The position numbers were made by a program, and so were the translations under genes. A stretch of DNA of 64,000 bases from Streptomyces sp. Alt3 (GTDB taxonomy: Bacteria > Actinomycetota > Actinomycetes > Streptomycetales > Streptomycetaceae), in assembly GCF_030719215.1 (NCBI RefSeq), contig NZ_CP120983.1, positions 1,798,001 through 1,862,000 on the forward strand, read 5' to 3'. The notes under the pieces were generated by a model that was given only the letters and a program-made list of their open reading frames with translations, was not told the origin of the DNA and did no database searches. This document shows positions 12,401 to 23,543 of the stretch, one piece after another; position 1 is the first letter of the stretch; every line of letters starts with the position of its first letter.

Positions 12401-15400
12401 ATCAGCACCGCGTCGCCCGCGCCGCCCTCCCAGGCGGAGTCCGCGGTGAGCGCGGCCGCGTCGGCGTGCGTGACGCCGACGCCTTTGGGCAGGCCGGTGG
12501 AGCCGGAGGTGAACATCACGTAGGCCAGCGCTCCGGGGCCCGGTACCGGGCCCGGCCGGACCGGCCGCTCGGGCGCGCCCCGCAGGATCCGGCCGAGCCG
12601 GTCCACGACCACGACCGGTGTCCGCCGGGCCGTCGCGGTCACCCAGGGGGAGGCGGATGCCTCCTCGTCGACGACGAGGACCCGCACGGCCGCGACCCCG
12701 GCGGCCTGGTCGAGCCGTTCCTCGGGCCAGCGCGCATCCAGCGGGACGTAGGCGCCGGACGCCCGGACCACACCCAGGGACACCGACACGACGGCCGGTG
12801 ACCTGGCGAGGAGCACTCCCACCCCGGCCTCGGGGCCCACGCCGAGACCCGCCAGGGCGTGGGCCAGGTCGTCGGAGATCGCGTCGAGTCGAGCGTACGT
12901 CAGCGTGGTGCCTTCGCCCGTGACGGCCACGGCTCCCGGTGTGCGGCGTGCCTGGGCGGCGAAGAGCGCGGGCAGGGTGGCGCCCCCGGTGTCCGCGGGC
13001 AGCCTGCGGCCGGTGCCCCAGCGGCTGACACGGGCGTGCTCGTCGGCCGCCATCAGGCCGTAGCCGGCCAGGGGCAGGCCGGGGTCGGCGGCCACCTGCT
13101 CCAGGAGGCGGACCAGACGGGTGGCGAGGATCTCGGCCGTGGTCCGGTCGAAGAGGGCTGTGGCGTATTCGATCCCGGCGGTGAGGCAGCCCCCGGCACG
13201 TCCGGAGGTGTTCTCGCCACGCCCGTCGGTGTCCTCGGTCCGCCGCTCCTCCGTGAAGGCGAAGGTGAGGTCGAACTTGCTCAGTCCGTTGTGGACCAGC
13301 CGGTCCTCGACGAGGAGACCGGGCAGGTCGGGGCGGGCCGTCTCCTGGTTCTGGAGGACCAGCATGGTCTGGAAGAGCGGGTGGTGGTTGCGCGCCCGGA
13401 CGGGGTTGAGGCTCTCGACGAGACGCTCGAAGGGCACGTCCTGGTGCGCGTACGCGGCGAGGTCGAACTCCCGCACTCGTACGAGCAGTTCGCGGAAGGT
13501 CGGGTTGCCGGTCAGGTCGGTCCGCAGCACGAGCGTGTTGACGAAGAAGCCGACCAGGTCCTCCAGCGCCTCGTCCGTGCGGCCTGCGACGGGCGAGCCG
13601 AGCGGGATGTCGTCACCGGCGCCGTGCCGGTGCAGCAGGGTGGCCACGGCCGCCTGGAGCACCATGAACAGGCTGCTGCCCGACTCACGTGCCAGGCGGA
13701 GGAGGCCGTCGTACACCGGGGGCGGCACATCGAAGGTGTGGACGGCGCCGCGCGGATCGGTGGTCGCGGGGCGCGGCCGGTCCAGCGGCAGGTCGATCGG
13801 TCCGGGCAGACCGGCGAGGGCCGTGTGCCAGTGGTCGAGTTGCTGCCGGAGCACACTCTGCGGGGCGACACCGTCGCCCAGGGTCTCGTGCTGCCAGAGG
13901 GTGTAGTCGGCGTACTGGAGGGGCTCGCCGGCCGTCGGCTCGGGCTCACGGCCCTCGACGCGGGCCCGGTAGGCGTCGCCGAGATGGCGGGCGAGCGGGG
14001 CGAGGGACCAGCCGTCGCCCGCGATGTGGTGCAGCACCAGCACCAGGACGTGGTGGTCCGGTGCGGGGCGGAGCAGCAGGGCGCGCAGTGGCAGGTCGGT
14101 GACGACGTCGAACGGCTCGCGCACGGCGGCCAGGACGGCCGCCTCCAGGTCGCCCGGGGCCGTGGCGACGACGGGCAGCGGGAGCGTCACGGCATCGGCG
14201 GGAAGGATCAGCTGGTGTGGCACGCCGTCCTGTTCCGGGAACAGGGTGCGCAACGCCTCGTGCCGTCGCACGACATCGTGCACAGCGGCTCTCAAGGCGT
14301 CTGTGCTCAGGGTGCCTTCGAGTTCGAGTACGAGCGGGATGTTGTAGGCGGAGCTGGGTCCCTCGAGCCGGTCGAGGAACCAGAGGCGCTGCTGCGCCGA
14401 GGACAGCGGCATCGGATCGGGCCGCCGCACGGCCCGCACCACCGGCGGACGGGCCGGGCCCGGCGTGTGGAGGGCCCGGGCGAGACCCGCGACGGTCGGG
14501 TGCTCGAAGAGGGTGCGCACGGCGATCTCCGCGCCCAGGACAGCGCGGACCCGGCTGACGACCCGCATGGCGAGGAGTGAGTGGCCGCCGAGGTCGAAGA
14601 AGCTGTCGTGCGGGCCCACCACCGGTCTGTCCAGGACGTCGGAGAAGATCCCGGCGAGCAGGTCCTCCTGGAAGGTGCGGGGGGCTGTTCCGGCGGGATC
14701 ACCCGCGCCCGCACCGGGTTCGGGCAGGGCACGCCGGTCCACCTTGCCGTTGGGCAGGAGGGGCAGGTCGTCCAGGAGGACCACGGAGCCGGGCACCATG
14801 TAGTGCGGAAGGGTCTCGGCGAGTGCGTCCCGCAGGGCGGTGGGGCGCGGTTCGGGCCCCCCGGTGACGGCGTAGGCGACGAGCCGGCGGTGGCCGGGTG
14901 TGTCCTCGCGGATCACGGCGCAGGCAGCGGTGACGCCGGGGCGTGCGAGGAGCGCGGCCTCGACCTCGCCGAGTTCGATGCGGAAGCCCCGGAGTTTGAC
15001 CTGGTCGTCGGCGCGGGCCACGTAGTCGAGCAGGCCGTGCCGGTTCCACCGTACGAGGTCACCCGTCCGGTACATGCGGGAGCCGGAGGCTTCGAACGGG
15101 TCGGCGACGAACCGGGCGGCGGTCGGGCCCGGCCTGTCCAGATAGCCACGGGCCAGGTTGGGACCCGACAGGTACAGCTCTCCGGTGACACCGGGTGGCA
15201 CGGGCCGCAGCCGGGAGTCGAGGACGTAGGTGCGCATGGTGTCGACGGGCCGGCCCATCGGCACGCTCTCGGACGGTGTGCGGGCGTCCTCGTGTCCGTC
15301 GCCTTCCGGACCGCTCGCGCGGTGGGCGGTCGCGTCGATGGTCGCCTCGGTCGGCCCGTACAGGTTGTGGACCTCGGCCCGCCACAGACCGGCGACGTCC

Positions 15401-18400
15401 TCGGCGAGGGCGCGCGGCAGCGGTTCTCCGCCGCACAGCACGGCGCGCAGCGCGGGAAGGGGCGCCGCGTGCGCGGCCTCGGCGAGGACGAGGGCCAGGT
15501 GCGAGGGCACGAACTGGGCGACGGTGACGCCGAACCGGTTCATCCAGGAGACGAGGTTGCCGGGTTCCCGGTTGGCCTCCTGCGGCAGGACGCACACTTC
15601 GGCGCCGTTCATCAGCGGGAGCCAGATCTCCCACACGGAGGCGTCGAAGCTGGTGGAGGTGCGGGCGAGCACCCGGTCCTGCGGGGTCACCGTCAGGTGC
15701 CCGGCCATCCAGGCCATGTGGTTGGCCAGCGCGGAGTGCGTCACGACCACGCCCTTGGGACGGCCGGTGGAGCCCGAGGTGTGGATGACGTACGCGGGGT
15801 CGGCCGGGTGGGGCGTGTGCGGGGCGGGCACGGTGGCCCCGCACCGCCAGGAGCCCGGATCGTCGAGGGCGAGCCACGGTACGTCGCTTTCCGGCAGGGC
15901 CGCCCGGACGTCCGTGGTGGTGAGCAGCAGGACGGGACGGGCGTCGTCGAACATGTGCCGGATGCGGGCGGGCGGATACTGCGGGTCGACCGGCAGGTAG
16001 GCGGCGCCGGCGCGCAGGACGGCCAGCATGGCCACGACGGTGTCCACGGACGGTGGTGCGGCGAGGGCCACCCGGTCCTCGCGGCCGGCGCCCCGCTCAC
16101 GCAGGGCGTGGGCCAGGGCGTCGGCGCGGGCGTCGAGCTCGGTGTAGGTGAGGCTCGTGTGCGCGTCGCGCACGGCGACGGCGTGGGGGGTGCGCGCGGC
16201 CCACTTCCGGACCACCTCGGGAGCGCTCAGGACGGGCAACGGCCTGTCCGCTCCCGCGCCTTGGCGCAGGACGAGATCCCGCTCGCCCGGCGCGAGGGGG
16301 TCGAGGCCCCCGACCCTGCGGTCGGGGTCGGTCACCGCCAGGGTGAGGACGTGGGCGAAGCGGGCGCAGAGTGCGCGGGCGGTCGCTGCGTCGAAGAGGT
16401 CGGTGGCGAATTCCAGATATCCCCCGATGCCGCCTGCCTCGTGCGCCGAGCCGCGCTCGTCCGGCTCGGTGCGCTCGGTGCGCTCGGTGAGCGAGAACGT
16501 CAGGTCGAACTTGCTCACCCCGGTGTGCCGGGACCGGTCGGTGACGGTGATGCCGGGGAGGCCGAGTTCCGCCTGTTCCTGGTTCTGGAGGACGAGCATG
16601 GTCTGGAAGAGCGGGTGATGGTCGCCGGAGCGTTCGGGGTTGAGCGCCTCCACGACCCGTTCGAAGGGGATGTCGCCGTGGCTGAAGGCCGCGATGTCGA
16701 ACTCCGCGACTCTTGCGAGGAGTTCGCGGAAGGTCGGGTCCCCGGACAGGTCCGTGCGCAGGACGACGGTGTTGACGAAGAACCCGACCAGATCGTCGAG
16801 CGCCTCGTCGGTGCGCCCGGCCACCGCGGCCCCGAGCGGGATGTCGGTGCCGGCTCCGTGGGCGTGCAGTGTCACCGCGAGCGCCGCCTGCAGCACCATG
16901 AAGGGGGTGCAGCCGGCGGTGCGGGCGAGCCGGGTGAGCGCGGCGTGCGCGGGGGCGGGCAGTTCGAAGGGGACCGCGTCGCCCCGGTGACCGGCGACGG
17001 CCGGGCGGGGGCGGTCGAGCGGCAGGTCGAGCAGGTCGGGGGCGCCACGCAACGCCTCCTGCCAGAAGACGAGCTGACGTGCGGCCAGGCTGTCCGGGTC
17101 CCCGTCGGCGCCGAGCATGTCGCGCTGCCAGAGGGCGTAGTCGGCGTACTGCACCCGGAGCTCGGGCCATTCCGGTGTGCCCGTGCCCGTGTTCCTGGCA
17201 CGGTAGGCGGCGCCGAGGTCCCGGCTGAGCGGGGCGAGGGACCAGCCGTCGGCGACGACATGGTGGAGGACGAGCAGCAGGATGTGGCGGTCGGGGCCCG
17301 GGCGCAGCAGGTGGGCGCGGACACCCACGTCGCCGCTGAGGTCGAAGGGCACCGCGGACAGACGGCGCACCGTCTCCTCGGCCCAGGCGTCGGCGTCCAC
17401 CCCGGGCGGGCGCTCCTCGGTGACGAGGGGGACGAGCGTGGCGGCGACCGACGCGCCGAGGATCTCCTGTCGGGCCGTGCCGTCGTGTTCGGCGAAGACG
17501 GTGCGCAGGCTCTCGTGCCGGGCGACCACGTCGGCCAGGGCACCGCGCAGGGCGTCCGTGTCCAGGGGGCCTTCGAGTTCGAGGACCAGCGGGACGGTGT
17601 AGGTGTCGCTGGGCCCCTCGGCCCGGTTGAGGAACCAGAGGCGCTGCTGCGCGTGGGACAGCGGCACCGCTTGGGGCCGTGGCCGCGGGGTGAGGGCCGG
17701 CCGGGCCGTCGCGGTGGTGTCGAGGGCGGAGGCCAGGGCGGCGACGGTGGGGTGGTCGAAGAGGGTGCGCATGCCCAGTTCGGCGCCCAGGGCGGCCCGG
17801 ACCCGGCCGGTGAGGCGGGTGGCGAGAAGGGAATGGCCGCCGAGGGAGAAGAAGTTGTCGTCGATGCCGACGGACTCCGCCCCGAGGACGTCCGCGAACA
17901 GTCCGGCCAGGACCGCCTCGTAGGCGGTGCGTGGGGAACGTCCCGTGGTGGCGGCGGCGCGGGGTGCGGGCAGCGCGCGCCGGTCGACCTTGCCGTTGGC
18001 GTTCAGGGGCAGCGCGTCGAGGAGGACGAATGCGGAAGGCACCATGTACGCGGGCAGCGTGCGTCCCACCCGGCGGGCCAGGGCGGCCTCGTCGGGCCGG
18101 GTGCCGGGGGCCGTGGCGAGATACGCGACGAGCCGCCGGTCGCCGGGTATGTCCTCACGCACCACGACGCAGGCGGCACGGACGTCCGGGTCGGCGAGGA
18201 GCGTGTTCTCGATCTCGGCGGGCTCGATGCGGAAGCCGCGGAGTTTGACCTGTCCGTCCGCGCGTCCGACGTACTCGATGTCACCGCGCGCGGTCCAGCG
18301 CACGAGGTCGCCCGTCCGGTACATGCGGCCTCCGGCCGCGTCGTACGGGTCGGCGACGAACCTGGTGGCCGTCGGTGCCGGGCGGTCCTGGTAGCCGCGG

Positions 18401-20970
18401 GCGACACCCCGGCCGCCCACGTACAGTTCCCCCACCACACCGGGCGGCACCGTCGCGAGGGAGCCGTCGAGCACGTAGAGGCGCGTTCCGTCCAGGGCCC
18501 GGCCGATGGGCGGCACGCCCGGCGCGTCCGCGACGACCTCGTGGCGGGTGGCGAACGTCGTGGTCTCCGTGGGCCCGTACACATGGAGGACGCGGGTGCC
18601 GGGAGCGGCCGCCGCCACCCTCTGCATCAGGTCCGGGGTGGCGGCCTCGCCTCCCGCGGCGACGAGGCGCAGTCCGGCGAACGCCGTGGGGTCGGCCTCG
18701 GCCACCACGTTGAACAGGGCCGTCGTCAGGAACAGGGCGGTCACCCCGTGCCTGGACACCACGTCCTCCAGGGCCGGTGCGTCCAGGGCGCCGGCGGGCG
18801 CGACGACCACACGACCGCCGTTCAGGAGCGGGGCCCAGATCTCGAACGTGGAGGCGTCGAAGACGTACGCGGAGTGGAGCAGCACCGCGTCGCACGCCCC
18901 GTCCGACCACGCGGAGTCTGCGGCCAGCGCGAGCACGTCGGCGTGCGTGACACCGACACCCTTCGGCAGGCCCGTGGAGCCGGAGGTGAACATCACGTAG
19001 GCGAGCCGGTCACCTCGGAGCACCGGCGGCAGCGTTCCCCCCGGAGGCGGGGCGTGGCCCACGACGCCGCCGAGAGCGTCGACGACGATCACCGGCAGGG
19101 TGGCGGCCGCCCGCTCCGCCCACGGCTGGGCGGCGGCCGCCTCGTCGACCACCAGCGCGCGCAGGCGGGCGACCCCCGCCACCCGGTCCAGCCGTTCGGC
19201 GGGCCAGGCCGGGTCCATGGGTACGTACGCGGCTCCCGCGCCGACCACGCCGACCGTGGTGGTCACCACTGCCGCGGAGCGGCCCATGAGGACGCCGACG
19301 GCGTCCTCGGCGCCGATGCCCGAGTGGACCAGGAGAGCGGAGAGTTCGTCCGTGGTCCGTGCCAGCTCCCGGTAGGACAGCGCGGCCGCCCCGTCCAGGA
19401 CCGCCGGGGCGTCGGGGGTCAGCCGTGCCTGCGTGCTGAACGCCTCCGGCAGGCTCACGGCGGCCGTCCCCCCGGCCGGCAGAGCCGCGCCGCGTCCCTG
19501 GGCGAGCAGCGTCTCGGCGGCGGTGCCGTCGAGGAACGGCAGGTCACGCAGGAGCGTTCCGGCGTCCGCGTCGGCGAGGTTCGACAGGAAGGAGACGACG
19601 GCCTGCTGGAGCAGCCGCACGTCCTCGGGGTGGTACAGGTCCGGGTTGGCGTCGAATCCGATCAACGGGCCCTTGCCCTCGGCCCGTTCGGAGACGAAGA
19701 GCGACACGTCGCCGACCGGGCCGATGGACAGCACACGGGAGGGGGCGGGGCTGCCTGCGAAGTCGAGGTCGTAGTCGTAGCCCATGATGTTGACGACGAC
19801 GTCGGTGAGGTGTGACGCGCCGTCGGTCATGTTCAGCTCGCGGGCGAGCTGTTCGCGGGAGAAGCGTCGGTGGCGCAGGGCGCCGCGCATCTCGTCGGCG
19901 GCGGCACGCACGAGGGCGCCGACCGTCATGTCGGCGGTGACGGTCAGCCGGAGCGGCAGGATGTTGGACGTCATGCCGACGATGTGCCGCAGCCCGCCGT
20001 GCCGGCCGTTCGAGGCAAGGCCCACGGTGACGTCCTGCGCCCCGCCGACCCGGCCGACGTAGGCGGCGACCGCTCCCACGAGGGCGGCGGTCCAGCTGGT
20101 GCGATGGCCGGCCGCGAGCCTGCGCAGGGCGTCGAGCACGGCCACGGGCAGGGTCTCGCCGGTGTGCATCCGCACGTCGGCCACGGCGGGCGCGGGGGCG
20201 TCGGTGCGGCGGCGTACGAGCGCGGTACCGCCGCGCGCGTACACGTCGCCGACGCCGGTACCACCACCGGCATCGGTGCCGGCACCGGCGGCGTTCGTCG
20301 CGGTGGCGTCGGCCAGATCGGCGAACCTGCCGGTCCAGTAGGCGCGGTCTGCCTCGTAGCGGTCGGAGCCGAGGTACGCCGCTTCGTCGGCCACGAGGTC
20401 GCGCAGGGGTGCGGCGGCGGGTGGTTCGACCGCCGCGAGGTCCTCCCCGCGCACGGCGCGCCCGTAGAGCTCGGCCACGGCGCGTCCGAAGACGGCACCG
20501 CCGAGGCCGTCGACGGCTATGTGGTGGAAGCGGACGTACCAGTAGTGCAGCCGGGCGTCGAGACGCAGCAGGGCGAAGTGGTGGCGCGGGGCGTCGAGCC
20601 GGTCGACGGTCGACATGTCGTCGGCCATGTAACGCTCGGCCGCGGCAACCGGGTCGTCGGCGTCGGACAGGTCGACGGTACGGAGTCGTCCGGTGTCGTT
20701 CGCGTGGCGGTGCACCACGCGCTGACGCACCGTCTCTCCCCGGGCGACGAACTCGAGGTTGAGGCTGTCGCAAACCGCCAGGGCCCGGGCCAGAGCCGAG
20801 GCGAACAATTCCTCGTCGAGGTCGCCACGGATCTGGAAGCATTCGCCGATGTTGTATTTCGGACTGCCCGGATCGACGAGTTGTCCGTACCAGACGCCCT
20901 GCTGCGCCGCGGTCAGTTCGAGAAGCTCATCGGGAACCACACCGGTCGGAATCGAACGGATTTCGCGCAT
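6463..20970 (-). CDS. Nonribosomal peptide synthetase, four modules with terminal epimerase (C-A-T x4, E)
   Basis: This is a 4835-residue assembly-line enzyme that activates four amino acids on phosphopantetheine arms, joins them, and epimerises the fourth. ATG 20970 is chosen because AAGG lies about ten bases upstream and the reading starts just before the first C domain; an in-frame codon at 21045 adds 25 unlike residues. C1 (HHIAVDG at residues 149-155) is of the starter/EntF-like form, so an acyl or aryl cap on residue 1 is likely. Carrier-protein serines fall near residues 1045, 2130, 3206 and 4279. The first three sit in GGHSL and the fourth in GGDSI, the version normally found before an E domain. 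The E domain (about 4320-4830) has [10 protein letters not shown] and NYLGRY. A pockets read D-A-F-F-V-A-V-T-F in modules 1 and 3 and D-A-W-Q-V-C-L-I-D in modules 2 and 4. I cannot assign these firmly; the first resembles Val/Ile-type codes and the second looks polar. C2-C4 are LCL type. Confidence 0.97.
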   Translation of the reverse strand: MREIRSIPTGVVPDELLELTAAQQGVWYGQLVDPGSPKYNIGECFQIRGDLDEELFASALARALAVCDSLNLEFVARGETVRQRVVHRHANDTGRLRTVDLSDADDPVAAAERYMADDMSTVDRLDAPRHHFALLRLDARLHYWYVRFHHIAVDGLGGAVFGRAVAELYGRAVRGEDLAAVEPPAAAPLRDLVADEAAYLGSDRYEADRAYWTGRFADLADATATNAAGAGTDAGGGTGVGDVYARGGTALVRRRTDAPAPAVADVRMHTGETLPVAVLDALRRLAAGHRTSWTAALVGAVAAYVGRVGGAQDVTVGLASNGRHGGLRHIVGMTSNILPLRLTVTADMTVGALVRAAADEMRGALRHRRFSREQLARELNMTDGASHLTDVVVNIMGYDYDLDFAGSPAPSRVLSIGPVGDVSLFVSERAEGKGPLIGFDANPDLYHPEDVRLLQQAVVSFLSNLADADAGTLLRDLPFLDGTAAETLLAQGRGAALPAGGTAAVSLPEAFSTQARLTPDAPAVLDGAAALSYRELARTTDELSALLVHSGIGAEDAVGVLMGRSAAVVTTTVGVVGAGAAYVPMDPAWPAERLDRVAGVARLRALVVDEAAAAQPWAERAAATLPVIVVDALGGVVGHAPPPGGTLPPVLRGDRLAYVMFTSGSTGLPKGVGVTHADVLALAADSAWSDGACDAVLLHSAYVFDASTFEIWAPLLNGGRVVVAPAGALDAPALEDVVSRHGVTALFLTTALFNVVAEADPTAFAGLRLVAAGGEAATPDLMQRVAAAAPGTRVLHVYGPTETTTFATRHEVVADAPGVPPIGRALDGTRLYVLDGSLATVPPGVVGELYVGGRGVARGYQDRPAPTATRFVADPYDAAGGRMYRTGDLVRWTARGDIEYVGRADGQVKLRGFRIEPAEIENTLLADPDVRAACVVVREDIPGDRRLVAYLATAPGTRPDEAALARRVGRTLPAYMVPSAFVLLDALPLNANGKVDRRALPAPRAAATTGRSPRTAYEAVLAGLFADVLGAESVGIDDNFFSLGGHSLLATRLTGRVRAALGAELGMRTLFDHPTVAALASALDTTATARPALTPRPRPQAVPLSHAQQRLWFLNRAEGPSDTYTVPLVLELEGPLDTDALRGALADVVARHESLRTVFAEHDGTARQEILGASVAATLVPLVTEERPPGVDADAWAEETVRRLSAVPFDLSGDVGVRAHLLRPGPDRHILLLVLHHVVADGWSLAPLSRDLGAAYRARNTGTGTPEWPELRVQYADYALWQRDMLGADGDPDSLAARQLVFWQEALRGAPDLLDLPLDRPRPAVAGHRGDAVPFELPAPAHAALTRLARTAGCTPFMVLQAALAVTLHAHGAGTDIPLGAAVAGRTDEALDDLVGFFVNTVVLRTDLSGDPTFRELLARVAEFDIAAFSHGDIPFERVVEALNPERSGDHHPLFQTMLVLQNQEQAELGLPGITVTDRSRHTGVSKFDLTFSLTERTERTEPDERGSAHEAGGIGGYLEFATDLFDAATARALCARFAHVLTLAVTDPDRRVGGLDPLAPGERDLVLRQGAGADRPLPVLSAPEVVRKWAARTPHAVAVRDAHTSLTYTELDARADALAHALRERGAGREDRVALAAPPSVDTVVAMLAVLRAGAAYLPVDPQYPPARIRHMFDDARPVLLLTTTDVRAALPESDVPWLALDDPGSWRCGATVPAPHTPHPADPAYVIHTSGSTGRPKGVVVTHSALANHMAWMAGHLTVTPQDRVLARTSTSFDASVWEIWLPLMNGAEVCVLPQEANREPGNLVSWMNRFGVTVAQFVPSHLALVLAEAAHAAPLPALRAVLCGGEPLPRALAEDVAGLWRAEVHNLYGPTEATIDATAHRASGPEGDGHEDARTPSESVPMGRPVDTMRTYVLDSRLRPVPPGVTGELYLSGPNLARGYLDRPGPTAARFVADPFEASGSRMYRTGDLVRWNRHGLLDYVARADDQVKLRGFRIELGEVEAALLARPGVTAACAVIREDTPGHRRLVAYAVTGGPEPRPTALRDALAETLPHYMVPGSVVLLDDLPLLPNGKVDRRALPEPGAGAGDPAGTAPRTFQEDLLAGIFSDVLDRPVVGPHDSFFDLGGHSLLAMRVVSRVRAVLGAEIAVRTLFEHPTVAGLARALHTPGPARPPVVRAVRRPDPMPLSSAQQRLWFLDRLEGPSSAYNIPLVLELEGTLSTDALRAAVHDVVRRHEALRTLFPEQDGVPHQLILPADAVTLPLPVVATAPGDLEAAVLAAVREPFDVVTDLPLRALLLRPAPDHHVLVLVLHHIAGDGWSLAPLARHLGDAYRARVEGREPEPTAGEPLQYADYTLWQHETLGDGVAPQSVLRQQLDHWHTALAGLPGPIDLPLDRPRPATTDPRGAVHTFDVPPPVYDGLLRLARESGSSLFMVLQAAVATLLHRHGAGDDIPLGSPVAGRTDEALEDLVGFFVNTLVLRTDLTGNPTFRELLVRVREFDLAAYAHQDVPFERLVESLNPVRARNHHPLFQTMLVLQNQETARPDLPGLLVEDRLVHNGLSKFDLTFAFTEERRTEDTDGRGENTSGRAGGCLTAGIEYATALFDRTTAEILATRLVRLLEQVAADPGLPLAGYGLMAADEHARVSRWGTGRRLPADTGGATLPALFAAQARRTPGAVAVTGEGTTLTYARLDAISDDLAHALAGLGVGPEAGVGVLLARSPAVVSVSLGVVRASGAYVPLDARWPEERLDQAAGVAAVRVLVVDEEASASPWVTATARRTPVVVVDRLGRILRGAPERPVRPGPVPGPGALAYVMFTSGSTGLPKGVGVTHADAAALTADSAWEGGAGDAVLMHSAYVFDASTFEIWAPLLNGGRIVVAPDGVLEAAALGDAVREHGVSAVFLTTALFNVIAETGPGAFAGLRLVCAGGELASPDAMQRIAGTAPGVRVLHVYGPTETTTFATRYDVAADLPSGPPPIGRPLDGMSLYVLDGSLGQVPPGVVGELYLAGRGVARGYTGLPGLTATRFVADPFDAAGGRMYRTGDLVRWTGDGQIAYVSRADGQVKLRGHRIELGEIEGVLACCEGVADSFAVVREDTPGDRRLVAYVVPAEGTRPGPGDLARAVGRSLPAYMVPSAFVLLDALPLTVNGKVDRRALPAPDHAAPAAGRPARTVREEILCGLFADVLGLDAAGADDDFFALGGHSLLATRLVARIRPALGAEVQVKALFEHPTPAALATALDGAADARAPLRRAPRRPDPMPLSSAQQRLWFLNRLEGPSATYNVPLVLRLRGPLDADALESALADVVGRHESLRTVFPETDGVARQLVLDADGADIDLTPRVSPADRLDEVLAAEVAHAFDVGTDIPVRARLVRLEAEDHVLVLLVHHIAGDGWSLAPLARDLGTAYRARTEGVEPPWTELAVQYADYTLWQRALLGDEDDQAGQAARQLDFWRTALAGAPDVLDLPYDHPRPAVTAHRGDAFVFPVDADTHRALAGLARARGCSLFMVLQAALSVLLSRHGAGEDIPLGTAVAGRTDEALDDLVGFFVNTLVLRTDLSGDPSFTEVLDRVREFDLAAYAHQDVPFERLVDALDPVRAQNHHPLFQTMLVLQNHADAAVDLPGLTVTEQPVHTGISKFDLTFTFTEKHDGTGRPAGLDGVLEFSTELFGHATAHALAARLTRLLASLAADPGRRVHAVDVLDAGERQGLERAAHGRVRPPAARTVPDAFRAQCARTPAAIAVLDGTHRLTFGELDALSDDLAHHLWSRGIGRGDLVALALEGTTDQAVAMLAVAKAGAAYLPLDLEYPEARVAHMIDDARPALLLTHGTTRTARHERSVPCLALDDRAAWSDGCAGPPAAVPDPHDAAYVIYTSGSTGRPKGVVVTHDALTNHMAWMADHLGLTDDDRVLARTSPSFDASVWETWLPLLHGGSTCLVPPALNHDPAGLLARMRDAGTTVAQFVPSHLAVVLTETGADEAPTTLRAVLCGGEPLSRALAERVGRAWHAEVHNLYGPTETTIDATAHHHRADEADASAGEGTVPLGRPVDNTRAHVLDAGLRPVPPGATGELYVAGDGLARGYLGRPGLTAGRFVADPYGPAGSRMYRTGDLVRRDADGLLTYVSRADDQVKLHGFRIELGEIEAALTALDGIAAACALVREDRPGERRLVAYTVADPRDGTAALTDGELRARLTAVLPPYMVPAVHVPLDALPLLPNGKTDRRALPAPERPAATRPGGRPRTPRESVLCDVFTSVLRTPAVRTDDDFFALGGDSILSIQLVSRVREAGLGVTPRDVFVHRTPEAIAAVATELGRAAAVPAGQGTGQMPPTPIAAWFLERPGTTDGYNQSGVLRTPAGAYEDALVATLQLVLDQHDMLRLRATRPAGGAPVLEALPPGSVRARDRFTRVDVAGLDGDAVRAAVTEAGEQARRRLRPAHGEVVEAVWCDAGPRMRGRLLLVVHHLAVDAVSWRILATDVAAAWQAVTEAPDATGRAALPAPTTSYRQWARLLATQAHEPSRESELPLWQGILSTPDPQLGYRPLDPDRDTADRTRTLTTHLPATWTNPLLTTVPAAFHAGVEDVLLTGLALAVCSWRAERAAALGGPRPAGTAVLLDLEGHGREQVAEHLDLSRTVGWFTSLYPVRLDPGPVDVRDPGRFDAALVERALKRVKEQLRTIPDHGVGYGMLRRLNQATRARLAPEPDPQIGFNYLGRYASSRESASDGADWDVVLDGGGPRAQDPDMPVHHVLDINAHTEDLPDGPRLVIRWTWPSDLLKEEDVEALAEAFTGALRATAEHAERPEAGGWTPSDLPLVSLDQAQIDRLQNRWGGRK

Positions 20971-21338
20971 GCCGGTCCACACCTTTGGGGAGAGATTTCG
21001 GGGACGGTGAAGAAGGGCCGGAGGGAACCGGCCGCGCCAGTGCACCGATCATCGACGCCGGAGCCGGCGTAAGCGGAGAAGGGGCATCGCCGCCCCCACT
21101 TCTCCGGGCGCGGCCAGGATCCCGCAAGGGGGGCTCACCCACCCCCGGGAGATCACATCGCCTTCACTCACCGAGGGCGTCGACAAACAGCCCATCGATG
21201 TTTTATGAACGCCACATGAAGGCGGCATGAGCACTTACGAGCAAAGCGCGACGCTGACTCGATCAAACCTGATCGATTCCGCCCGAGCGAGAGCGAAATC
21301 GATCAGCTTGGAGTGCCGGCACGCAGTCCCACCTGGGG
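20971..21338. other. Intergenic region between the MbtH-like gene and the NRPS
   Basis: This stretch of 368 bases has no convincing gene; the short reading frames on both strands are Arg/Pro-rich or lack ribosome sites. It holds the inverted-repeat cluster at 21259-21306 and an AT-richer patch near 21190-21215 that could carry a promoter for the synthetase. I did not see an IdeR/DmdR-type iron box. Confidence 0.6.
21259..21306. promoter_or_regulatory. Overlapping inverted repeats downstream of the MbtH-like gene
   Basis: Arm 21269-21282 pairs with 21293-21306 at 13 of 14 positions around a 10-base loop (core CTGATCGATT / AATCGATCAG). Part of the same left arm, TGATCGA at 21270-21276, is also the exact complement of TCGATCA at 21259-21265 with a 4-base loop, so the two stems exclude each other. 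On the minus strand this lies 33 bases after the MbtH-like stop codon. No clear U-tract follows, so it could be a terminator, an attenuator-like switch, or a repeated operator. Confidence 0.5.
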
Positions 21339-21581
21339 CTACCCGGCGGCCCGGCCGCCGGCTCGTCCCGCTTCGACGCCTGACGCCCGCACCAGACCGG
21401 CGGGCCGCATGTCGGTCCAGGCACCCTCGATCACGTCGAGACATTCCTGACGCGACCCCTCCGGACCGTCGGCGCGCCAGCCGCCCGGGACTTCGATGTG
21501 CGCGGGCCACAACGAGTACTGACCCTCGTCGTTCACCAGCGCCAGGAATCGCCCCGACTCGTCATCGAAAGGATTGGTCAC
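21339..21581 (-). CDS. MbtH-like protein, NRPS adenylation-domain partner
   Basis: This 80-residue protein binds adenylation domains and is often needed for their solubility or activity. The family signature is complete: NPFDDESG at 3-10, LVNDEGQYSLWP at 15-26, GGW at 33-35, SRQECL at 43-48 and WTDMRP at 55-60, with conserved Trp at 25, 35 and 55. The GTG at 21581 is chosen because the protein then begins MTNPFDD and a GGGGGGA ribosome site lies about six bases upstream; an in-frame ATG at 21614 would add an unconserved leader. The last 15 residues are an Ala/Gly/Arg tail. It lies upstream of, and in the same direction as, the large synthetase, 368 bases away, so it very likely serves the A domains encoded next to it. 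Confidence 0.93.
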   Translation of the reverse strand: MTNPFDDESGRFLALVNDEGQYSLWPAHIEVPGGWRADGPEGSRQECLDVIEGAWTDMRPAGLVRASGVEAGRAGGRAAG

Positions 21582-22187
21582 GACTGTCCCCCCACTTGTT
21601 CTCACGTTCTCCATGACTTGTTCAGCAACTGCTCCCGGGCGTTTCGCGTCGGTCGTTTCCGCGACACACCGTCGAGCCCCCCTGCATCCCCACGGCGAGA
21701 TCTCGTCCCATCGGAACGGATACGTTACGCCTCCGCCCGCACCGCCGGATCCCTGACCGATCCACCGTCAATCCGATGTCGCCCGTTCACGCCGATCACA
21801 TTAGAGGATTCGAAGCTGCGAACGGCGCGTATTCGCCTGATTACTTACAAGCACTCACACAACTGCGAGAGGGCGCACCGGCCCGGGGAATATGCCAACG
21901 CGGGGAGAGCGGAATAATCCAGCCACCCGGATGTCCCTATAGTCCGGTAGCACTTGATATGAGCCATGCATTTTCGGATAGCGCTCCGGAGTGCGCCCGC
22001 GTACTCCTGTTACGAGCGAAGATCCTGCCGAGCCCCCATGCGCCGGGTACGCGCCCCCGAGTGGTCGACGAACCGGACAGGGCCGACCGGCGCCGCCCGA
22101 TTCACGGGGGGGGGGCCGCACTCGCGCCGTCCTCCACCGAGAGGGCTGTGTGTAGCATCGCCGCCGCACACACCTGGAGGGCTCTCC
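21582..22187. other. Divergent intergenic region, AT-richer than its surroundings
   Basis: These 606 bases lie between the MbtH-like gene (minus) and a plus-strand gene. No reading frame has both good codon usage and a ribosome site. Roughly 21630-22010 is clearly less GC-rich than the flanks and probably carries the promoter and regulator sites for the peptide locus. A run of ten G occurs at 22106-22115. I could not recognise a specific operator. Confidence 0.55.
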
Positions 22188-23288
22188 ATGACCCGCACCA
22201 CACCGCCGCGTCCACTCGACGTCGAAGCGGTCTTCCCCGCTCTGGCCGCTCACCGGCGCACGGCCACACGCCTGCACCCCCGGTCCGGTTCTCCCACGGT
22301 GCGGGAGAGCTCGGTGGCGGGACCCCTGCTGTGGCCGGCCGACGAGCCGTGGCCGGTGTGCACCGCCACGCACAAGAAGGGGACCGGGCACCTCCTGTCC
22401 GAGGTACGGCTGAAACGCCGGATCCACGCCGAGGCGGAGGGACGCGACCTCACCGACGAGGAGCTGCGCGTGCTGACGGGCACAGGACGGGGTCGCCACG
22501 CCCCGGATCTCGCGCCCGACAGCCCCGTGCCGATGCTGGCCGTCGCACAGTTGTACACGCGGGACGTCCCTGATCTGACCGGGCCGCAGGACCAGGACCT
22601 GCTCCAGGTCTTCTGGTGCCCGTTCGAGGCCCACGGGCCCGGCTCGACGATCGACGTCGTGCTGGCGTGGCGACGCTCGGCAGACGTCGGGGCGGTGCTC
22701 GACCCCCAGCCCGAACCCCGCGTGATCGGCCGCGAGGGGTGCGTCCCGACGATGTGCGTCGTCCATCCGGAACAGGTCGTGGAGTACGAGTACCTCGGTT
22801 CGCTGGAGGAGGACCTCCAGGAGGAGATCTGCACGTGGAGGGGCGGGCTTCTCGACGACGAGGAGCCCGACGAGGACCCGGAGGAGGAGGACGACCAGGA
22901 CGAGGACACCTCTCCCCCGGTGAGCTACGCGACGTACGAGGACTACGCGGCGGCGATGGCGGCCGCCCGGGAAGCCGGACCCGAGACCTTCACCTACATG
23001 AGCGATCTGTCGATCGCCCCCGGCTGGAAGGTCGGAGGCTTCGCCTCCTGGCACCTGACGGACCCCGCGCGCGTCGACTGCCTGGTCTGCGGGACCGCCA
23101 TGCCGCCGCTGCTCACCGTCGACAAGTGGGAGGGCGACAGCGCCTCACGCAGTTGGCGGCCGGTCGAGGACCAGGAGAGCGGCCCACGCACCCATGACCC
23201 GACCGGCGTCCACCTCGGCCGGGGGCTGATGCGCGTCCACACCTGCCCGGCCGACCCCGCCCATCCGCACCGGCTGAGCTTCCAGTAG
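22188..23288 (+). CDS. YwqG/DUF1963-like protein of unknown function
   Basis: A 366-residue cytoplasmic protein without signal peptide or membrane segments. ATG 22188 is chosen because CTGGAGG precedes it by seven bases and the upstream in-frame extension to 21966 is Arg/Pro-rich and unlike a protein. The middle holds a strongly acidic stretch (about residues 220-245, Asp/Glu repeated). The C-terminal part has PGWKVGGF, a Cys-x2-Cys pair (CLVCG) and LLTVDKWEGD, the pattern I associate with YwqG/DUF1963 proteins (glycine-rich turn, paired cysteines, LLQxD-like strand). The function of that family is unknown to me. It stands alone, divergent from the peptide locus, and is probably unrelated to it. 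The assignment rests on motif resemblance only. Confidence 0.75.
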   Translation: MTRTTPPRPLDVEAVFPALAAHRRTATRLHPRSGSPTVRESSVAGPLLWPADEPWPVCTATHKKGTGHLLSEVRLKRRIHAEAEGRDLTDEELRVLTGTGRGRHAPDLAPDSPVPMLAVAQLYTRDVPDLTGPQDQDLLQVFWCPFEAHGPGSTIDVVLAWRRSADVGAVLDPQPEPRVIGREGCVPTMCVVHPEQVVEYEYLGSLEEDLQEEICTWRGGLLDDEEPDEDPEEEDDQDEDTSPPVSYATYEDYAAAMAAAREAGPETFTYMSDLSIAPGWKVGGFASWHLTDPARVDCLVCGTAMPPLLTVDKWEGDSASRSWRPVEDQESGPRTHDPTGVHLGRGLMRVHTCPADPAHPHRLSFQ

Positions 23289-23531
23289 GGCGCGGGCTCG
23301 CCGCGGAACCGGGCGGAGGCTCGGCTGCCGTCAGGGTTCAGGGCCTGCGGGAAGCGTGCGCGTCTCACCACTCAGTACGTGTCCCACGACGTGGGCCCGC
23401 CGAAGCGCGGACGGTCGTGGCCCGCGAACGAGATTCCCGGGGAACCGAGTTCGCCGATCGGCCGGTGCAGGCGGGCCGACCACTGCGACGACCCCCGGGC
23501 AGGTTCCATCGGCGTCAATCGTCGTTGGTCA

Positions 23532-23537
23532 TAGAAT
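23532..23537 (+). promoter_or_regulatory. Likely -10 element of a leaderless transcript for the regulator gene
   Basis: TAGAAT at 23532-23537 sits seven bases before the GTG at 23544, and no Shine-Dalgarno sequence is present. That spacing would put the transcription start at or next to the start codon. The -35 region is not obvious. Confidence 0.4.
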
Positions 23538-23543
23538 TGCGCC

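Noticed and set aside
122..20800. Very long plus-strand reading frames (up to 2100 codons) across the NRPS genes
   Set aside because: They are antisense shadows caused by GC-rich codon bias; their products are Gly/Val/Arg-rich with no recognisable domains, whereas the minus strand gives complete C, A, T and E domains.
21049..21234. 61-codon minus-strand frame between mbtH-like gene and NRPS
   Set aside because: No ribosome site, no family resemblance and Arg-rich end; treated as intergenic.
22106..22115. Run of ten G as a possible phase-variable tract
   Set aside because: It lies in intergenic DNA outside any reading frame, with no promoter spacing that it could clearly alter.
20971..22187. 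Iron-regulator (IdeR/DmdR) box for a siderophore cluster
   Set aside because: Looked for a TTAGGTTAGGC-like palindrome in the intergenic regions and saw none; siderophore identity is therefore not supported.
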